NCBI GenBank assembly: GCA_036346255.1
Contig: CM070620.1
Span: forward strand, 64,342,522-64,406,521
Direction of reading: 5' to 3'
Length of the DNA stretch: 64,000 nucleotides
Origin: Ampelocalamus luodianensis
Lineage: Eukaryota; Streptophyta; Magnoliopsida; Poales; Poaceae
How positions within the stretch are numbered: the stretch's first letter is position 1; every line of letters begins with the position of its first letter. Below are positions 10,201 to 21,364 of the stretch, in pieces. The position numbers and the translations under genes were made by a program. The notes beneath the pieces were generated by a model. That model made no database searches, was not told where the DNA came from, and saw nothing but the letters and a program-made list of their open reading frames with translations.

Positions 10201-13200
10201 TAAAAGACAGAAACTAGGGTTTAGTGCAAAGTTCCAGTTTTCAGATTTTTAAAAGAGCTGAAAACAGGACAGATTGCAGTTTTCGGAAAAAGGAAAATAG
10301 AACATACAAAAGTTCAGAAATGGAACTTAGCATGATCTTTTAGGGTAATTAATATCCCAAACTAACCTTAATCTAACCCTAATCAGTTAGATTACCAAAA
10401 GCTGAAAGAAACTTGCATTGTCGGTTGAGCCGACAAAAAGGAACAGAGGCAGATTTCTGTTATCAACCTAAATAGATGATAACAAGGATTAAAAGAATAA
10501 CTTGCTATGCTACTAGGGTTTAATTGAAACCTAACTAGGATGATAAGTTGATAGGAGAAACCCTAATTCTTGAAAATGACATGAAAGACCGAAAAGTTAG
10601 AATATCAACTTTTCAGTTTAGAGCAAATTGAAGCTACTGATGTTCAAAAGAATGATTCACAGGAGCTTCTAAGGTCATTAAGATGCTCAAGATGTTAAAA
10701 ACTAGGGTTTTAGCTTACCAGTAAAGGAAAGACACCACAGACATTGAAAACCGAAGTGGATTGACAGAGAAATAAACTCTGGATTTAACCTACAAAAGAT
10801 AGCCAATCTTTATTGCAAGGTAAAACCAGTGCTTAAGGTGGATAAGCAATGGACAAGAGCAAGAAACTCCACTGGACAGCAAGGAAAATGATGAGCTTCA
10901 GTGGTCAACAATGGCAGTAGCTCAAAAAGTTAGGGTTATATATGGATGTTGAGCTACAGGGCAAGATGGAAAGATCTAGAGTTGATGAGGTGTCTACTTA
11001 GCTAAATATCCAAAAATTTGTGGCATAATCTTTGGATAATCCTCTCCTCTGCTCTCAGAAATGGCTGCGCGCAGAGATAAGGAAGAAGGGAGGCAAAATA
11101 TGACATGTGGGTCCCTTTGTCATCCTCAGCCGCGCGCGTCTTCAAAAGCTCAAAAGAATATCAGCCGTCCGATTGGAAATGGGCGGCTGTGATAAATAGA
11201 GAGGTTAAAAGGTTTTAATCGGCATCAGTTAATATGGACCGTGCGATCTAGAACGGTCGATCGAGATTAAAACAGAGCCCAAAAGGAATCTCGGGATCTA
11301 CTTTCAAATCTGGACGTTGGATTGGAATCCAACGGTCAATTAAAAGGAATACACGTCACTCGATTAGATGAGATGACGCGGCACCGTTAGATTGGATTTC
11401 TACAGTCGAGATGGGACAAAGAACCGGATGGTCCGATTGCATACACTCATATGGACCCTACGATTGAAATCCAACGATTCGCTAAATTTGGGCTTTAAAA
11501 GGCCCACGGTCAAAAAGGAGCGCCGTGGGATTTAAATCCAAAGGCCTAGATAAAAGCGCGCCTTTGAATTCAAATGAAAACGAGCAACGCGGTTAGATCA
11601 AGAATGGACGGCAGAGATCATGAGGGGATCCGGAGTCGTCCGAATGCATACACCACTCTGGACCGCACGATGAAGATCTAACGACCCAGAGGAGCGCAGG
11701 CCTTAAAAGCACGCGGTAAAAAGGAAAGCCGTAGGATTTGAATCTGACGGCTCAGATAAAAGCGCGCCTTTAAGTTTAAAACGAAAAGGGAGGCGCTGTT
11801 GGATTGAGAATGAACGGTGGAGATCGAGAAGGGCTCCGGAGTTGTCCGATTGCATACACTGACCTCGATCGTTAGATTAAGATCCAACGGCGGAGATCAA
11901 AGCGTACACGTGGACAGCTCGCGTGACGTCGCGGCCTCGCCCGTTCGATTGAAGATCAACGGCTCACGTCACGTAGGAGGTTTGAGCTCGCGCCTGAACG
12001 TGACAGAGCCGGACCATTTGCACGGGGTTGGACTCAACCACATGGCTCGAGTCGCTACAGTGCTAGGGTTTGGATTCAAGCCGGTTTAGTTGACCAGAAC
12101 CTATTCAAACGCTTAAAAGGTTTGACTGGGCTTTTAAAAATAGCAAATAAATTTGTAAAATCATGAAATTTTTGCTGGAGGTTACTGGGATGATATATTT
12201 CCCAGATAAATTGTAAAATCACCTAATCACTTTGTGAAATACATAAATATTTATGTTAGCCCGAAAATATTCATTTAAAGGCAATTATTTTTCTTTAAGT
12301 CCATATAATTTCTAAAAATGCAACAAAAATCACTTTTAGTCAAGATAATTTATCTAGGCTTTAATAAAAACACTTCCCAGTCATAATACAAGTTTCATCT
12401 TGTATTCCTTTAAGACTTTAAATGGTTCTTTAGGATTTTGGCTAAAAGGAAGGTTTTCAATTTGTAACATACTGCCCAAATTGTAGAAATGAACAGTAAT
12501 GCTATGAACAACACCTCATTACTGTTCATAAAGCATTTTATTACTGTTTATAGGATTGGGGCTGTTACAGGCCCCTCAACTAGGTTTAGTTAGGGAATTT
12601 AATTACCTTTCCAGAAAGTCCAAGAACATCTCATTTGGACTCCTGTGCCAATAGATATGGATTTTTGTATATAACTGTCCACTGAGGAGACAGATTGACG
12701 TTTAGGATTTGGGGTTGGGATCGGGTTAGACGCTTTTGCGAGTTAGTGATTGTTTTTATATGGTTTGTTTGGTCTACTACTGTTATCTTAGCATGCATTA
12801 TAAATGTATTCAGGTGGTGGTTTGATCCCGAGCGCACACTTTGCACGTCCCTCGCTCTCTCGCGGTTAAGGCAAGTATAATGATGGATATTATAGATATC
12901 ATTGAATGGCAATGTTTGATAAATACTAGGAGTATTTGTGTTATCCATGATTGTTATGGTGGTATGTTTGGTAATGTTAATGGTTTCTAGTGAAATGAGT
13001 AAAGTGTTATTCTTGGATGTTTGAAGGTTATGAAGTCTTGATTATGAGCATTTGTAGTATGAATAGATTATTCGCATGCAATGTTACTACGGATGCATGT
13101 TTATATTAATTTGAGATTTCATACATATGCATCATGACGGCTTATTGTAGTCTTAGTCAAGTGATGACCAAGCATCTGTTGAGGTCCCCGGCATGTTTTT

Positions 13201-13956
13201 GACGGGCTAAAGGTCCCTATGCTTGTCGAGCATGGGCTTAGGTCCCCATACTTGCGGAGTACGGGCAATGGTCCCTGTGCCAGATGGCACAGGCATGGGT
13301 GTGCATCGACGGATGCGCACTTTGCATTACGAGTAAAATGCAAAAGAGAAAGAGAAAGATAAAGTGCATGTTGAGCATATTGCATAGCATATGTATGTAA
13401 TGTTATTGGTGTGTGGTTTTTGTAATACAGTTGATGAGTTTACATGCATGTATGTTGTTTATGCCATTTATTATATTTGCTGAGTCTTTGGGCTCACCTC
13501 TTGTTGTTTGTTGTGTTTTAGGTATCCTTACGAGATTGGCATGCATGGGGGAAAAGAAGGATTAGCCTTGTTGCACTATCGCACGATCTACCCCACAATG
13601 AAATGCAAAAGAAAATTAATTAGTAGTTGAATGAATTACTTAAAATACACTTTATGATTATTGCTTTGCTTGGAGTAAACTGTAATAAACGGATAGATGT
13701 TTTTGGATGCTCTTGATCTATATCCTAGATGTTTATTTGCTATGGATGTTGGAGTAACGAATAGCCAGTTTTGATTTGTCTTAATCAAATTGCAAGTTGG
13801 AATACTTATATATGCTATATCTGTTAGTTAGAACCTCTGGTATAGATAACTATACAAAGCAGGTTCTGCCGAAATTTTGTAAGGTATTTTGGTTTAACTT
13901 GTCTAAATTATTTAATTCAGTAGCATTCTAGGCCTTTGACAGGCTGGGGTGTTACA
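7246..13956 (+). repeat. 3' LTR of element A, split by J
   Basis: It begins TGTAATACCCC at 7246 and runs to 8151, resumes after the J insertion and TSD at 12575, and ends GGGGTGTTACA at 13956. It carries the same modules as the 5' LTR: inverted repeat 7455-7484, AAG|GCAAGT at 12868-12876, hairpin array 13152-13344. The hairpin-6 palindrome ACCGGT has become ACGAGT here. The segment just before the donor block differs from the 5' LTR: a GAGCGCACACTTTGC stretch replaces GAGGCAGCACC. Confidence 0.88.
8152..12569 (-). mobile_element. J: 4.4-kb solo-LTR-like insertion in the 3' LTR of A
   Basis: It begins TGTGGGCGCCCCGG and ends GGGGCTGTTACA, with a perfect 5-bp duplication GGCCC (8147-8151 and 12570-12574). 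No ORF, PBS or PPT is recognised, so it is best read as a very long solo LTR left by LTR-LTR recombination. It is placed on the minus strand because CTTGCCTT (9970-9977, reverse AAGGCAAG) and the CCCTGCAGGGG segment (about 9006-9016) have the orientation seen in LTR I. Small hairpins are visible (GTCCATGACCGTGGAC at about 8967-8982, CATAC...GTATG at about 9079-9095). The right third holds CACGGTC/GATCCAACG-type promoter-like sequence. Confidence 0.75.
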
Positions 13957-16035
13957 CTGTGCTCGCAAGCGTAAGGACCAATTGCTTAATACTCCGCAAG
14001 TAAAGGGGACCTCAAGCCCACACTTCACAAGTGTGAGGACCTCAAGCCTGTCGTATAGATGACGGAGATCTCAAAGATATGCATGCCACTCATCATTATT
14101 ACAAATAATCCAACGTGTAGACATAATGATAATCAATCTCATAAGCAGTTTGCTAATTTATTAAGGTACGATCTGAAATTTAATCAACTATCAAAGTTTC
14201 ATGGCAGTGTGTGTGCGAACATAAAGCTACTCCCTCCTAAGCATGTCGTTCTTGGATTGGGTACCTAAAACAACAACAACAATAACAAGGGTGAGTCCAC
14301 AGACTCAGCAAATACATATAAAAGTCATACAATACAAAATTATAACATCAACATCTACTTCCAGAAGCATATCATTAAATCATTCCACATGCATATGCAA
14401 TGCTCAAGGATCCTTTCTCTTTATCTCTTTTTGCATTTACCGTTAATGCAAAGTATGCAACCGTCGTTGCATACCCATGCTTGTGCTCACAAGCGCAGGG
14501 ACAATTACCCAATACTCCGCAAGTAAAAGGGACATCATGCCTACACTCCACAAGTATGAGGACCTTAAGCCCATCATATACATGACGGGGACCTCAAAGA
14601 TACGCATGCTTGGTCACCACATGACCAAGCCTCAATATGATCTCAGTATGCACATGCACAGTTCTCTATTCATCATCAACATGCCAAAAACAATAACATC
14701 ATTCATGAAATGAACTTAATCATACTTTGAAAATTCACCATTATTATTACACAAATCATGCCAGCAATCAAGCATCGCTATCATGTATCAATTTCATGAA
14801 ATCATGTCCAAGCAATCAAAACTAATGTGTAAAACGATGTACTTGTCTCAACCGTGCGAGAACAAAGGACGCGAAGAGGGCGCTATCCCCGGAACCAATC
14901 CCCCACCCGAGACAAGTTAACAAGCACCCTAAGGTGAAAATACTGGACCAAAACAAGCTAGAAGCATTAATGAAAAAACTATACTCTCTCGCGCAACCCG
15001 AACTCCAACATCCTGAACAGCAATCCGTCCCCTCGACAGACAGTCATAATAACAAATTCATATCTTTTAGTACAAATATCCAAATGGGGTGTTCTTGGAC
15101 TCTCTAGAAATTTTATCAAATCCCCCATCTAAATCTAGTTGGTGAGCCTTCTGGATTTGGCCATCTACTACCACTACCAAGCTGATGAACTGAACAACTA
15201 AATCATGTCGGGTTTCTGGATAGAGATATTAAAATTGTCGTAACTTTCAGAATAATGATCCACATTTCGTGTTATTTAGGTTTCCTGAAATCTAAGACAA
15301 TTATCTACAAGTTTTGTTATAGTGAGACCTCCTAGAAAGTCGTTTAACTATCCTCTTAAGTTTGATTACTAAAAACTATCAGAGTTGTAGGAGATTTACA
15401 GAACAGCAGCACTACGAAATTCATAACTTTTGAACTGCTCATCCAAACAACACGTTCTTGTACTCTACAGAAAGGTATCGATGTCGCCTACAATTCTCTA
15501 GGAGGCATCCTGGTCAGATTCTGCCATTAAACATCTCAAAAACGTCGTCCAACCCTATCTACCCTAAACAAACCTAAAGACCGACATTGCTAAAGATCAA
15601 TTAACCCACTAATTGAAAGGGGATCGGGTCTTACCCTTGAAGAACTGCCGCCGAACGCGATGAACACCACGTGATCCCTCTTCCTCTCCCTTCTCTCTTC
15701 TCTCTTCTTCCTTCTTCTTGGCCGGTGCCGAAGGGGAGGGGAGGTGGAGGCGCAAAGGGAGGGGAAAGGAGGTGGAGGCGCAATGGGGAGGGGAGGGGCT
15801 GCTACAGTGGGGCGCTACAGTGCATGCTACAGTGGTGGCGCTACAGTACATGGCTGCCCACCTCTATTTGGATGGCTGCCCTAGTGGGCCAAGGTGTTGT
15901 GGGCTTTCAGCCCACAGCCCAAGTTTTTCGAATTACGCAAAAATCCCCCTGAATTTCTGTTAAAACCACTCCCTCTATTCAATTCTCCTCCCTACAATCT
16001 TTCTTCTCACTTAAATAAATATTTGGGGTATTACA
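13957..16035 (-). mobile_element. Antisense LTR D, right part, with tandem duplication of its array region
   Basis: It resumes after A with the duplicated CTGTG. 13962-14084 completes one copy of the hairpin-array region. From about 14085 a second copy of the same LTR region starts (14085-14629) and continues through the rest of the LTR to GGGGTATTACA at 16035, which is the LTR 5' end in minus orientation. No PPT or PBS follows, so non-LTR DNA flanks it. Modules on the minus strand: CTACAGT boxes 15798-15846, purine tract about 15665-15790 and hairpin array 14431-14629. The donor-like block has decayed: GACAAGT instead of GGCAAGT at about 14850. Confidence 0.75.
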
Positions 16036-16336
16036 GTCGATCATTTTTAGAAATCTCCTATTCACCTCTCTTTAGTCGGTTATCCTTGATCCTACACCCC
16101 TCGACCCATGGTGGCACCCAAGCCTGTGCGCCGGCCTGGGCTCGTCCTCTCCGCTGTTGCCGTGCGCCGCCCCGGCTTAGTCCTGCGCGTCCCTCGCTCG
16201 CTCAGCCCTGGCGGTTCGGTTGACCTAGCCGGCATCTAGAGGTTCTTCATTTTTTTTATGTTCCTCTGTTTGTGTTTCTGGTTCTGATATTGATGTTACA
16301 GCCCGTTGAAAACAATGTTGCATATATTTATTTGTG
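16036..16336. other. Island left edge, no gene seen
   Basis: Unique-looking DNA right of LTR D. GC content rises from about 16090. Neither strand shows a recognisable protein, RNA gene or repeat terminus. Confidence 0.5.
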
Positions 16337-16480
16337 ATGTTGCAACCGTTCTCTGGAGATGTTGCAACCATTATCCGGGGAAGTTGCAACCGTTGTCTGG
16401 GGGTGTTGCAACCATTGTCCTAGAATGTTGCAACAGTTGTCCAGGGATATTACAACCGTGTCCGGAGGATGTTGCATCAA
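16337..16480 (+). repeat. 22-bp minisatellite with TGTTGCAACC core
   Basis: Six to seven head-to-tail units of about 20-23 bp, each with (A)TGTTGCAAC(C/A) followed by a (A/G)TTNTC(C/T)GGGG-like spacer; earlier degenerate units reach back to about 16285. TTGCAA is a palindrome. Such arrays occur in subterminal regions of some DNA transposons, but no matching termini are identified here. Confidence 0.7.
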
Positions 16481-17350
16481 GTTAACTTTTCTGTATCAAT
16501 CTATACATGTTTCATTTCTATGTCAAGTAGGATCATGCATCGACACGGGAGGACCGTACGGTGGGAAGCTCCCACCCCTATGTCCGACTCCTAGTCCCTC
16601 CCAAAATTTTAGCATGCAATTACTAACATCTAAGCTTGGTGGAAAGGGAGGCCTCCGGCACCCTCTACATCACCCCAAAGCAACACGTCTGCTGGGTCGT
16701 CTCCAGACGCACGGGATCACGTGGAGGGAGGCCCTCTCCGAGCATGGGAAGGGTGCCTGTCATGCGGGCCACATCGCCCCGGTGTCTCGCGTCACGAGGG
16801 CTCGAGGCGTTCCTCGCTCTGTGAGACCCATCCACTCCATCTCCATCGCACGGCCACACCCTCCTCCTTCCCTTCCCAGTTTCTACAGGCAAGGAAGGTG
16901 GCGGGGTGGGCCGATGAGCGCCCCATACTTCCCCTGCGTGCGCTGCCTCGGATGCTCCCGAAATTGGCGCCGAAAACATCGGTGGCTGCGGCGATCTAGC
17001 GGTGCACGCTAGATTTGTTGGCCCCGTCCCCTCCCAGAGCGAAACGGACTGGACCAGAGCACATGGCCGAGGCCCTCCCCTCCCTCCCCCCTCCCACTTC
17101 ATCACCTCCACCGTGTCCCCGTCGTCCCAGCGGGTCCTCTCGCCTGCCTCGCGTGCCGAGCTACGGTGGACGCACCTGGTGGACGCACCGTGGCCTCGCC
17201 AGCTCAAGGCGCGTGCTCAGTCCTATCTCCTGTGCCTTCTGCGCCTTCGACCGCCTGGGTCGTCAGCCTTATCTTCCTCCTCCTGCTCACAAGCATCTCC
17301 TCCTCCCCGCCACCGCCGCCTCCGGCCTAATGCCACCCCTACGCCTCCTG
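16481..17350. other. GC-rich stretch without a recognisable gene
   Basis: Several overlapping frames are open on both strands (for example 16359-17012 plus and 16665-17207 minus). They have no domain-like features and are explained by high GC and few stop codons. The stretch could be the 5' part of a captured gene; I cannot identify one. Confidence 0.5.
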
Positions 17351-18736
17351 CATGGGCGGACCCTCAAGGGGTCATGGGTGTTCAGCCGAACACCCATTTT
17401 TTTCTTTAAAATATCTAGTATATAATAGGTATATTAGATGCATATGTTATTATTTAGGTCAAAACTATATATTTGTGTCCGCAAATGAATTTAGCTCGCA
17501 CTGCCTATGTAACACATTAGGCCTATTTTTCTTTCTACTTTAGCTCACCAAACCCTAATATCTATTCTCTCATCCTGTAGCTATCTGTGTGTGTTGGGGC
17601 TACAAAGGTGAGCGACGGTCTGTGGACATGACGCAAGCAGGCGTGATGCGGCGTAGGGTGAGCGTGCGGCAGCACACCTGCGTGGAAAAACAGAGATGCG
17701 ACGTGGGTGGTAGCGCGACAAACAGGGAAGAAGGGGAGCGAACGACACCAAGAGAGCAACGCAGTGGTCGAGAGGGAGCGTGTCGGTGGGAAAGGAGCAG
17801 CATATCCTGCTCACCGTCATCGTCCTCTCTCTAGATCTAGTTGTGTTCTACGCACTCCACTACTTCTTCCTGGCTCTGCTCTACTCCACTCCAACTCTAG
17901 CTCCGGTTCTTTCTGGAGTCTAGCCTCTTCCTCTGTTTTCTTGGTTCTTTCCAATGGATGTTGTATAAAAATACAATATTTGCCTTAGGCAATGACAAGA
18001 TAGTTGGGCTCTTATTACATATATTTACATGCTAATTTTTGCTTTATAGAAGGAACATTCTTAGATGGGGTTCTTACTAACGGAAAAAAAAAGCAAAAAA
18101 GAGTAGGATCAGCAAGGTATGCATCTGTCAATTTTTTTTTTGAAAAGAATGTAGGAGCTCTACCGATCAGTATTAGAGGAAGGAAATAAGTTTTAGTAGT
18201 CTAGCTGCTATAACTTGGAGCAGAAAAAAGTGAGAAAACAACAACGACCAAGACCAAGCACGAGTTTGTTTTTTTTGAAAAAAAAGACATGGCATCTACC
18301 GATCAGTATTAGAGGAAGAAAATAAGATTTAGTGGTATAGCTGGTACAGCCCAAAATAGAAAAATAGAGAAAAAACAACGGTCAAGCACCAATCACAAGT
18401 CTTGACCGTACGTTGCAACAACAACATAACTCAGCAAAATAAGAAGCCTTGAGCAAAAATATTTCTCTTCCTAGTTTCCACCTCCACAACTGTCATTGAT
18501 ATCTATAATTTGCTGTTTAATTCATATCATTATGCTTGTCTTATATCGCCCAATTCCTCATATGAAATCATTAATTTCTATTTTTTTGTATTTTATTATA
18601 TATACGTGTATCGTCGTATCAGTGTTTTGAGGGGTGGGATGACATCTCATGGTATCAGCGTATTGGTACCGGCATATCTGGATAATCTAGCCCTGAAGTC
18701 CGAAAACCCATCTAAAAATCCTGGATCCACCACTAG
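17351..18736. mobile_element. Possible decayed TIR element
   Basis: The left end CATGGGCGGACCCTC, soon followed by GTGTTCAGCCGAACAC (a strong inverted repeat at about 17379-17394), faces a right end whose reverse complement is TAGTGGTGGATCCAGG. The ten core positions GGGCGGACCC versus TGGTGGATCC differ by two C/T transitions and one other change. No convincing TSD was found. The inner sequence is mixed and non-coding. The assignment is tentative. Confidence 0.25.
18131..18400 (+). repeat. Tandem duplication, 136-bp period
   Basis: Two diverged units share TCTACCGATCAGTATTAGAG (at about 18159 and 18295), an upstream T-run plus GAAAA, and a downstream AGCTG...GAGAAAA(A)CAAC segment. No coding capacity is apparent. 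Confidence 0.7.
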
Positions 18737-18799
18737 CCTCCTGTGGCATTAGGTCAGAGGTGTAGGGCCCCACGATTCACGCAACGAAGGGTTCAAAAG

Positions 18800-19943
18800 T
18801 TGTCGAAAGTGTTCCAAAGCCCAATGCAACTTCTCCCCCCTGCGCCAAAGGTACAAGAGGCTACTTGGGATTTTAGGAAATATATTGGTTTCGACGAGCC
18901 GGTTGGAGCGAAACATGATGGCTGGGTTGTTGCAGATGGTGCTGGTTCCTATGAACATGACCAGAATTATGATTCAGGTCCTTTGGCTGGGAAGAATGCC
19001 ATGAATGTCATTGTGGTAGTGCTGAATGTTCTCCCTGGTGCAAGACAGGCATGAACACTGTTGTGTTTTAGGTTTTTCAGTGCTGTTGTTCATTTCAGTT
19101 TGCTTAGATTATTCATTTCAGCACTGTTGCATTGTGTAGGTGGACTTGGAGATGTTATCGCTGCTTTGCCCAAGGCTTAGGTGACAAGAGGACATCGTGT
19201 TATGGTACTCTCTTTCGTTTCCTTTTTGGATGGCTGTTTCTGCAGCATCTGACAGATTAATCGTTTGATGATCCTATATGTTTAGATAATCATATTTTTA
19301 TGAATGCATGGTAAATTGTTTTTTGATGTACAAATGAGATGGTCTAAAAATGTTATTCCAGCTGTTAGATGAAAAACATATACAAACTCAACCATCCAAA
19401 GCCACATCTGAAAACCAAATGCTTACTATTGTTTAGAGAAATATTCCTTTCTGCCATTTTATTGAAAATATGTGCATGGCATGAATCATCATGTTGTGAT
19501 GGAAAATAGTGGCAAAGTTAGCATTTTTGTTATGACGATATATAATAGGATTTAATTGATATATGCCACTACAAAGATGATGTCTCACAAATGTGCCACT
19601 CGAAAGTTTTTTCTTCTAAGAATGCCACTGCATAGTGTGTGATTTTTAGAGCAAAATACTAGCAGGTGGCAGATTTGGATCAATGAAATGAGCAGTGGCA
19701 TATTAGAAAATTTCCCCATATAATATACCCCACAGCATATTCAGAAATTAGAATCGTTTTTTTTACAAAAGGGAATTCAGAAATTACAATCAGGGACTCT
19801 TGGCTAGACTCTAATGACTTAAACTTAACTTGATGATAATTTATAAATGCTTCTTTCAATTTTAGGTCGTGGTACCACAGTATGGTGACTATGATGAAGC
19901 CCACGATGTTGGAATCCGAATATGCTACAAGACTGTTGCCCAG
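18800..19943 (+). pseudogene. SSII: Starch synthase II (GT5) gene fragment, three exons, broken
   Basis: Starch synthase II elongates amylopectin chains in plastids using ADP-glucose. Three consecutive exon pieces are visible. Exon A (to 19048) contains WDFRKYIGFDEP, DSGPLAG and MNVIVV just before the catalytic domain, then the AECSPWCKTG part. Exon B (19140-19204) continues GLGDVIAALPKA. Exon C (19866-19943) reads VVVPQYGDYDEAHDVG and ends at CAG|GTATGT. The KTGGLGD ADP-glucose-binding loop is split by the first intron, so exon order matches a real spliced gene. Breaks: a 1-2-nt frameshift before AECSPW, a GC instead of GT donor at 19049, and an in-frame TAG (about 19178-19180) after LPKA. 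The rest of the transferase domain is absent; biotin ligase exons follow instead. Family assignment is from motifs; the SSII class over other starch synthases is inferred from the linker preceding the domain. Confidence 0.85.
19548..19717. mobile_element. 170-bp MITE in an intron of the SSII fragment
   Basis: Terminal inverted repeats (GGATTTAATTGATATATGCCACT at the left; reverse of the right end GGGGAAATTTTCTAATATGCCACT) and a perfect 8-bp duplication ATATAATA (19540-19547 and 19718-19725). No coding. An 8-bp TSD fits the hAT superfamily. Confidence 0.75.
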
Positions 19944-20465
19944 GTATGTAAATAATGCGATCAAATGGTAGCTTGGCATAGGAAATGTTGTTGCCTCTCC
20001 CAACAGATGTAGCATTGGAGGTCTCATGCTGAAGCTAATGTAGATCTTGGCACATCATTCAACTAGGGAGCCATCAGGTTGCTAATGCTAATGTGGACAC
20101 ATGGTTCAAGGCCTCACAATGAGCTCAAAAAAACAATGATTCATTGCTTTTGTTGAGCTATGTTAAAACCTTTTAGGATGTTATGGTTGAACTTAATTTG
20201 CAGTGGTTGCTTTTGGACCAAAAAACAATAAAAAAAACATAACCTCTAACAGAGAATACAAGATTGCCACATTCATACATGATTGCTTAAGATTTAATAC
20301 CATCAGAAGATTTGCTAAAACATCTTGTATATATTGACTTACCCATGCATATATTGATGAGGCGAGCCTAGCGCACTAGGGTGAGGATTTAGTGCAGTAT
20401 CATCATGTTTCTTGTTTGTTATTCACATGTGTTGTCCATTTTATTGCATTATGATTATTTCCCCT

Positions 20466-20917
20466 AGGCCGACTACTTGGTTATGGCATCATATATTATC
20501 CATGTGATAAAACGTATGGACTGCCAGAACTTGATGTAGGGATAAAATGGCCCAATGATCTCTATCTGAAAGGGCTAAAAGTCGGCTGTATTCTTTGTAC
20601 CTCATTATATCAACCAAAAAACAACAATATTTGTACTGGTAGTCATGCATTTTGATTTTTGTTGATACTTGATACTAAATATTGAGGATCAAATGATATC
20701 AGGTAAAGCAGTTTTCAAGACATTCGGTATGATAAACTTCAATTCATTTTATTCTATTCAGGTATTGGTTTCGATGTCGATAATGAAAAGCCTACAACAT
20801 GTTTGAATGTTGCACTTCAAGAAGTAAAGGCTAATTCACCCAGACTAAAACAAGAAGACATATTGGCATCCTCCTTCAACAAATTTGAGCTTCTGTTTGA
20901 GATTTTCTCAAATCATG
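20466..20917 (+). pseudogene. HCS1: Biotin-protein ligase (holocarboxylase synthetase) gene fragment
   Basis: Biotin-protein ligase attaches biotin to carboxylases such as acetyl-CoA carboxylase. Two exons are seen. The first (about 20466-20638) includes LPELDVGIKWPNDLYLKGLKVG, whose KWPNDL motif lies in the biotinyl-AMP-binding core, and ends ...NNICTG at a GT donor. The second (20762-20917) starts at CAG|GTATTGG and reads GIGFDVDNEKPTTCLN through FNKFELLFEIFSNHG, ending AATCATG|GTAACT. The split codon joins in phase. The N-terminal half and the C-terminal domain are missing. It lies on the same strand as the SSII fragment, 0.5 kb downstream, so the two could be joined in a chimeric transcript. 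The motif match is strong; which HCS paralogue is the source is unknown. Confidence 0.82.
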
Positions 20918-21364
20918 GTAACTTTGGTGGCATTATTTCCCCTCCTTTACTTTAGTACTGAAGCATATGTTCATTAGTACAGTGGTATTTGATGTGTGTG
21001 CATAGAGATTTTTTTTCCTTGCTGCTCATAATTTTTCCTTATGATACATTTCCTTTGCCTTAGTGAGTGATGAATTCATGAATCCTTATTTCTTATATGT
21101 ATGATGACTATATTTCCAAAGTACTGATTGAATTGGGCACAACAGTAAGATATCGCATCCATAGTAAACAGACCTGTATATTTCTTCTCCTATTGTAATT
21201 ATTGCTACAGACACAACCATTCAGCGATACTACACAGCTCAAATTCCCTTAACTGCTTCACATATTTTATCATCGACTACATATTTTTTTTCAATACATA
21301 CTAAAAACGACTAGTATGTACTCTTTGTTTAACTACTTGCTGATCTTAACACCTTTACTGTTAA

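Larger units (their letters stand above)
700..13956 (+). mobile_element. Element A: complete non-autonomous LTR retrotransposon (LARD-like)
   Basis: The element runs TGTAATACCCC (700) to GGGGTGTTACA (13956) and is flanked by a perfect 5-bp target duplication CTGTG (695-699 and 13957-13961). It has a 5' LTR 700-2996 (2297 bp), a PBS at 2999-3010, a 4.25-kb interior, a polypurine tract before 7246, and a 3' LTR 7246-13956. The 3' LTR is split by insert J at 8152-12569; without J and one TSD copy it is about 2288 bp. No gag, protease, RT or integrase can be read in any frame, so A must depend on enzymes from another element. The LTR copies differ by scattered substitutions and small indels, visibly more than the two LTRs of C, so A is older than C. 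Confidence 0.93.

Noticed and set aside
16359..17012. 217-codon open frame
   Set aside because: It runs through the TTGCAAC minisatellite into GC-rich DNA, overlaps other open frames on both strands and has no domain-like content.
16665..17207. 180-codon minus-strand frame
   Set aside because: GC-rich stretch with all frames open; no motif.
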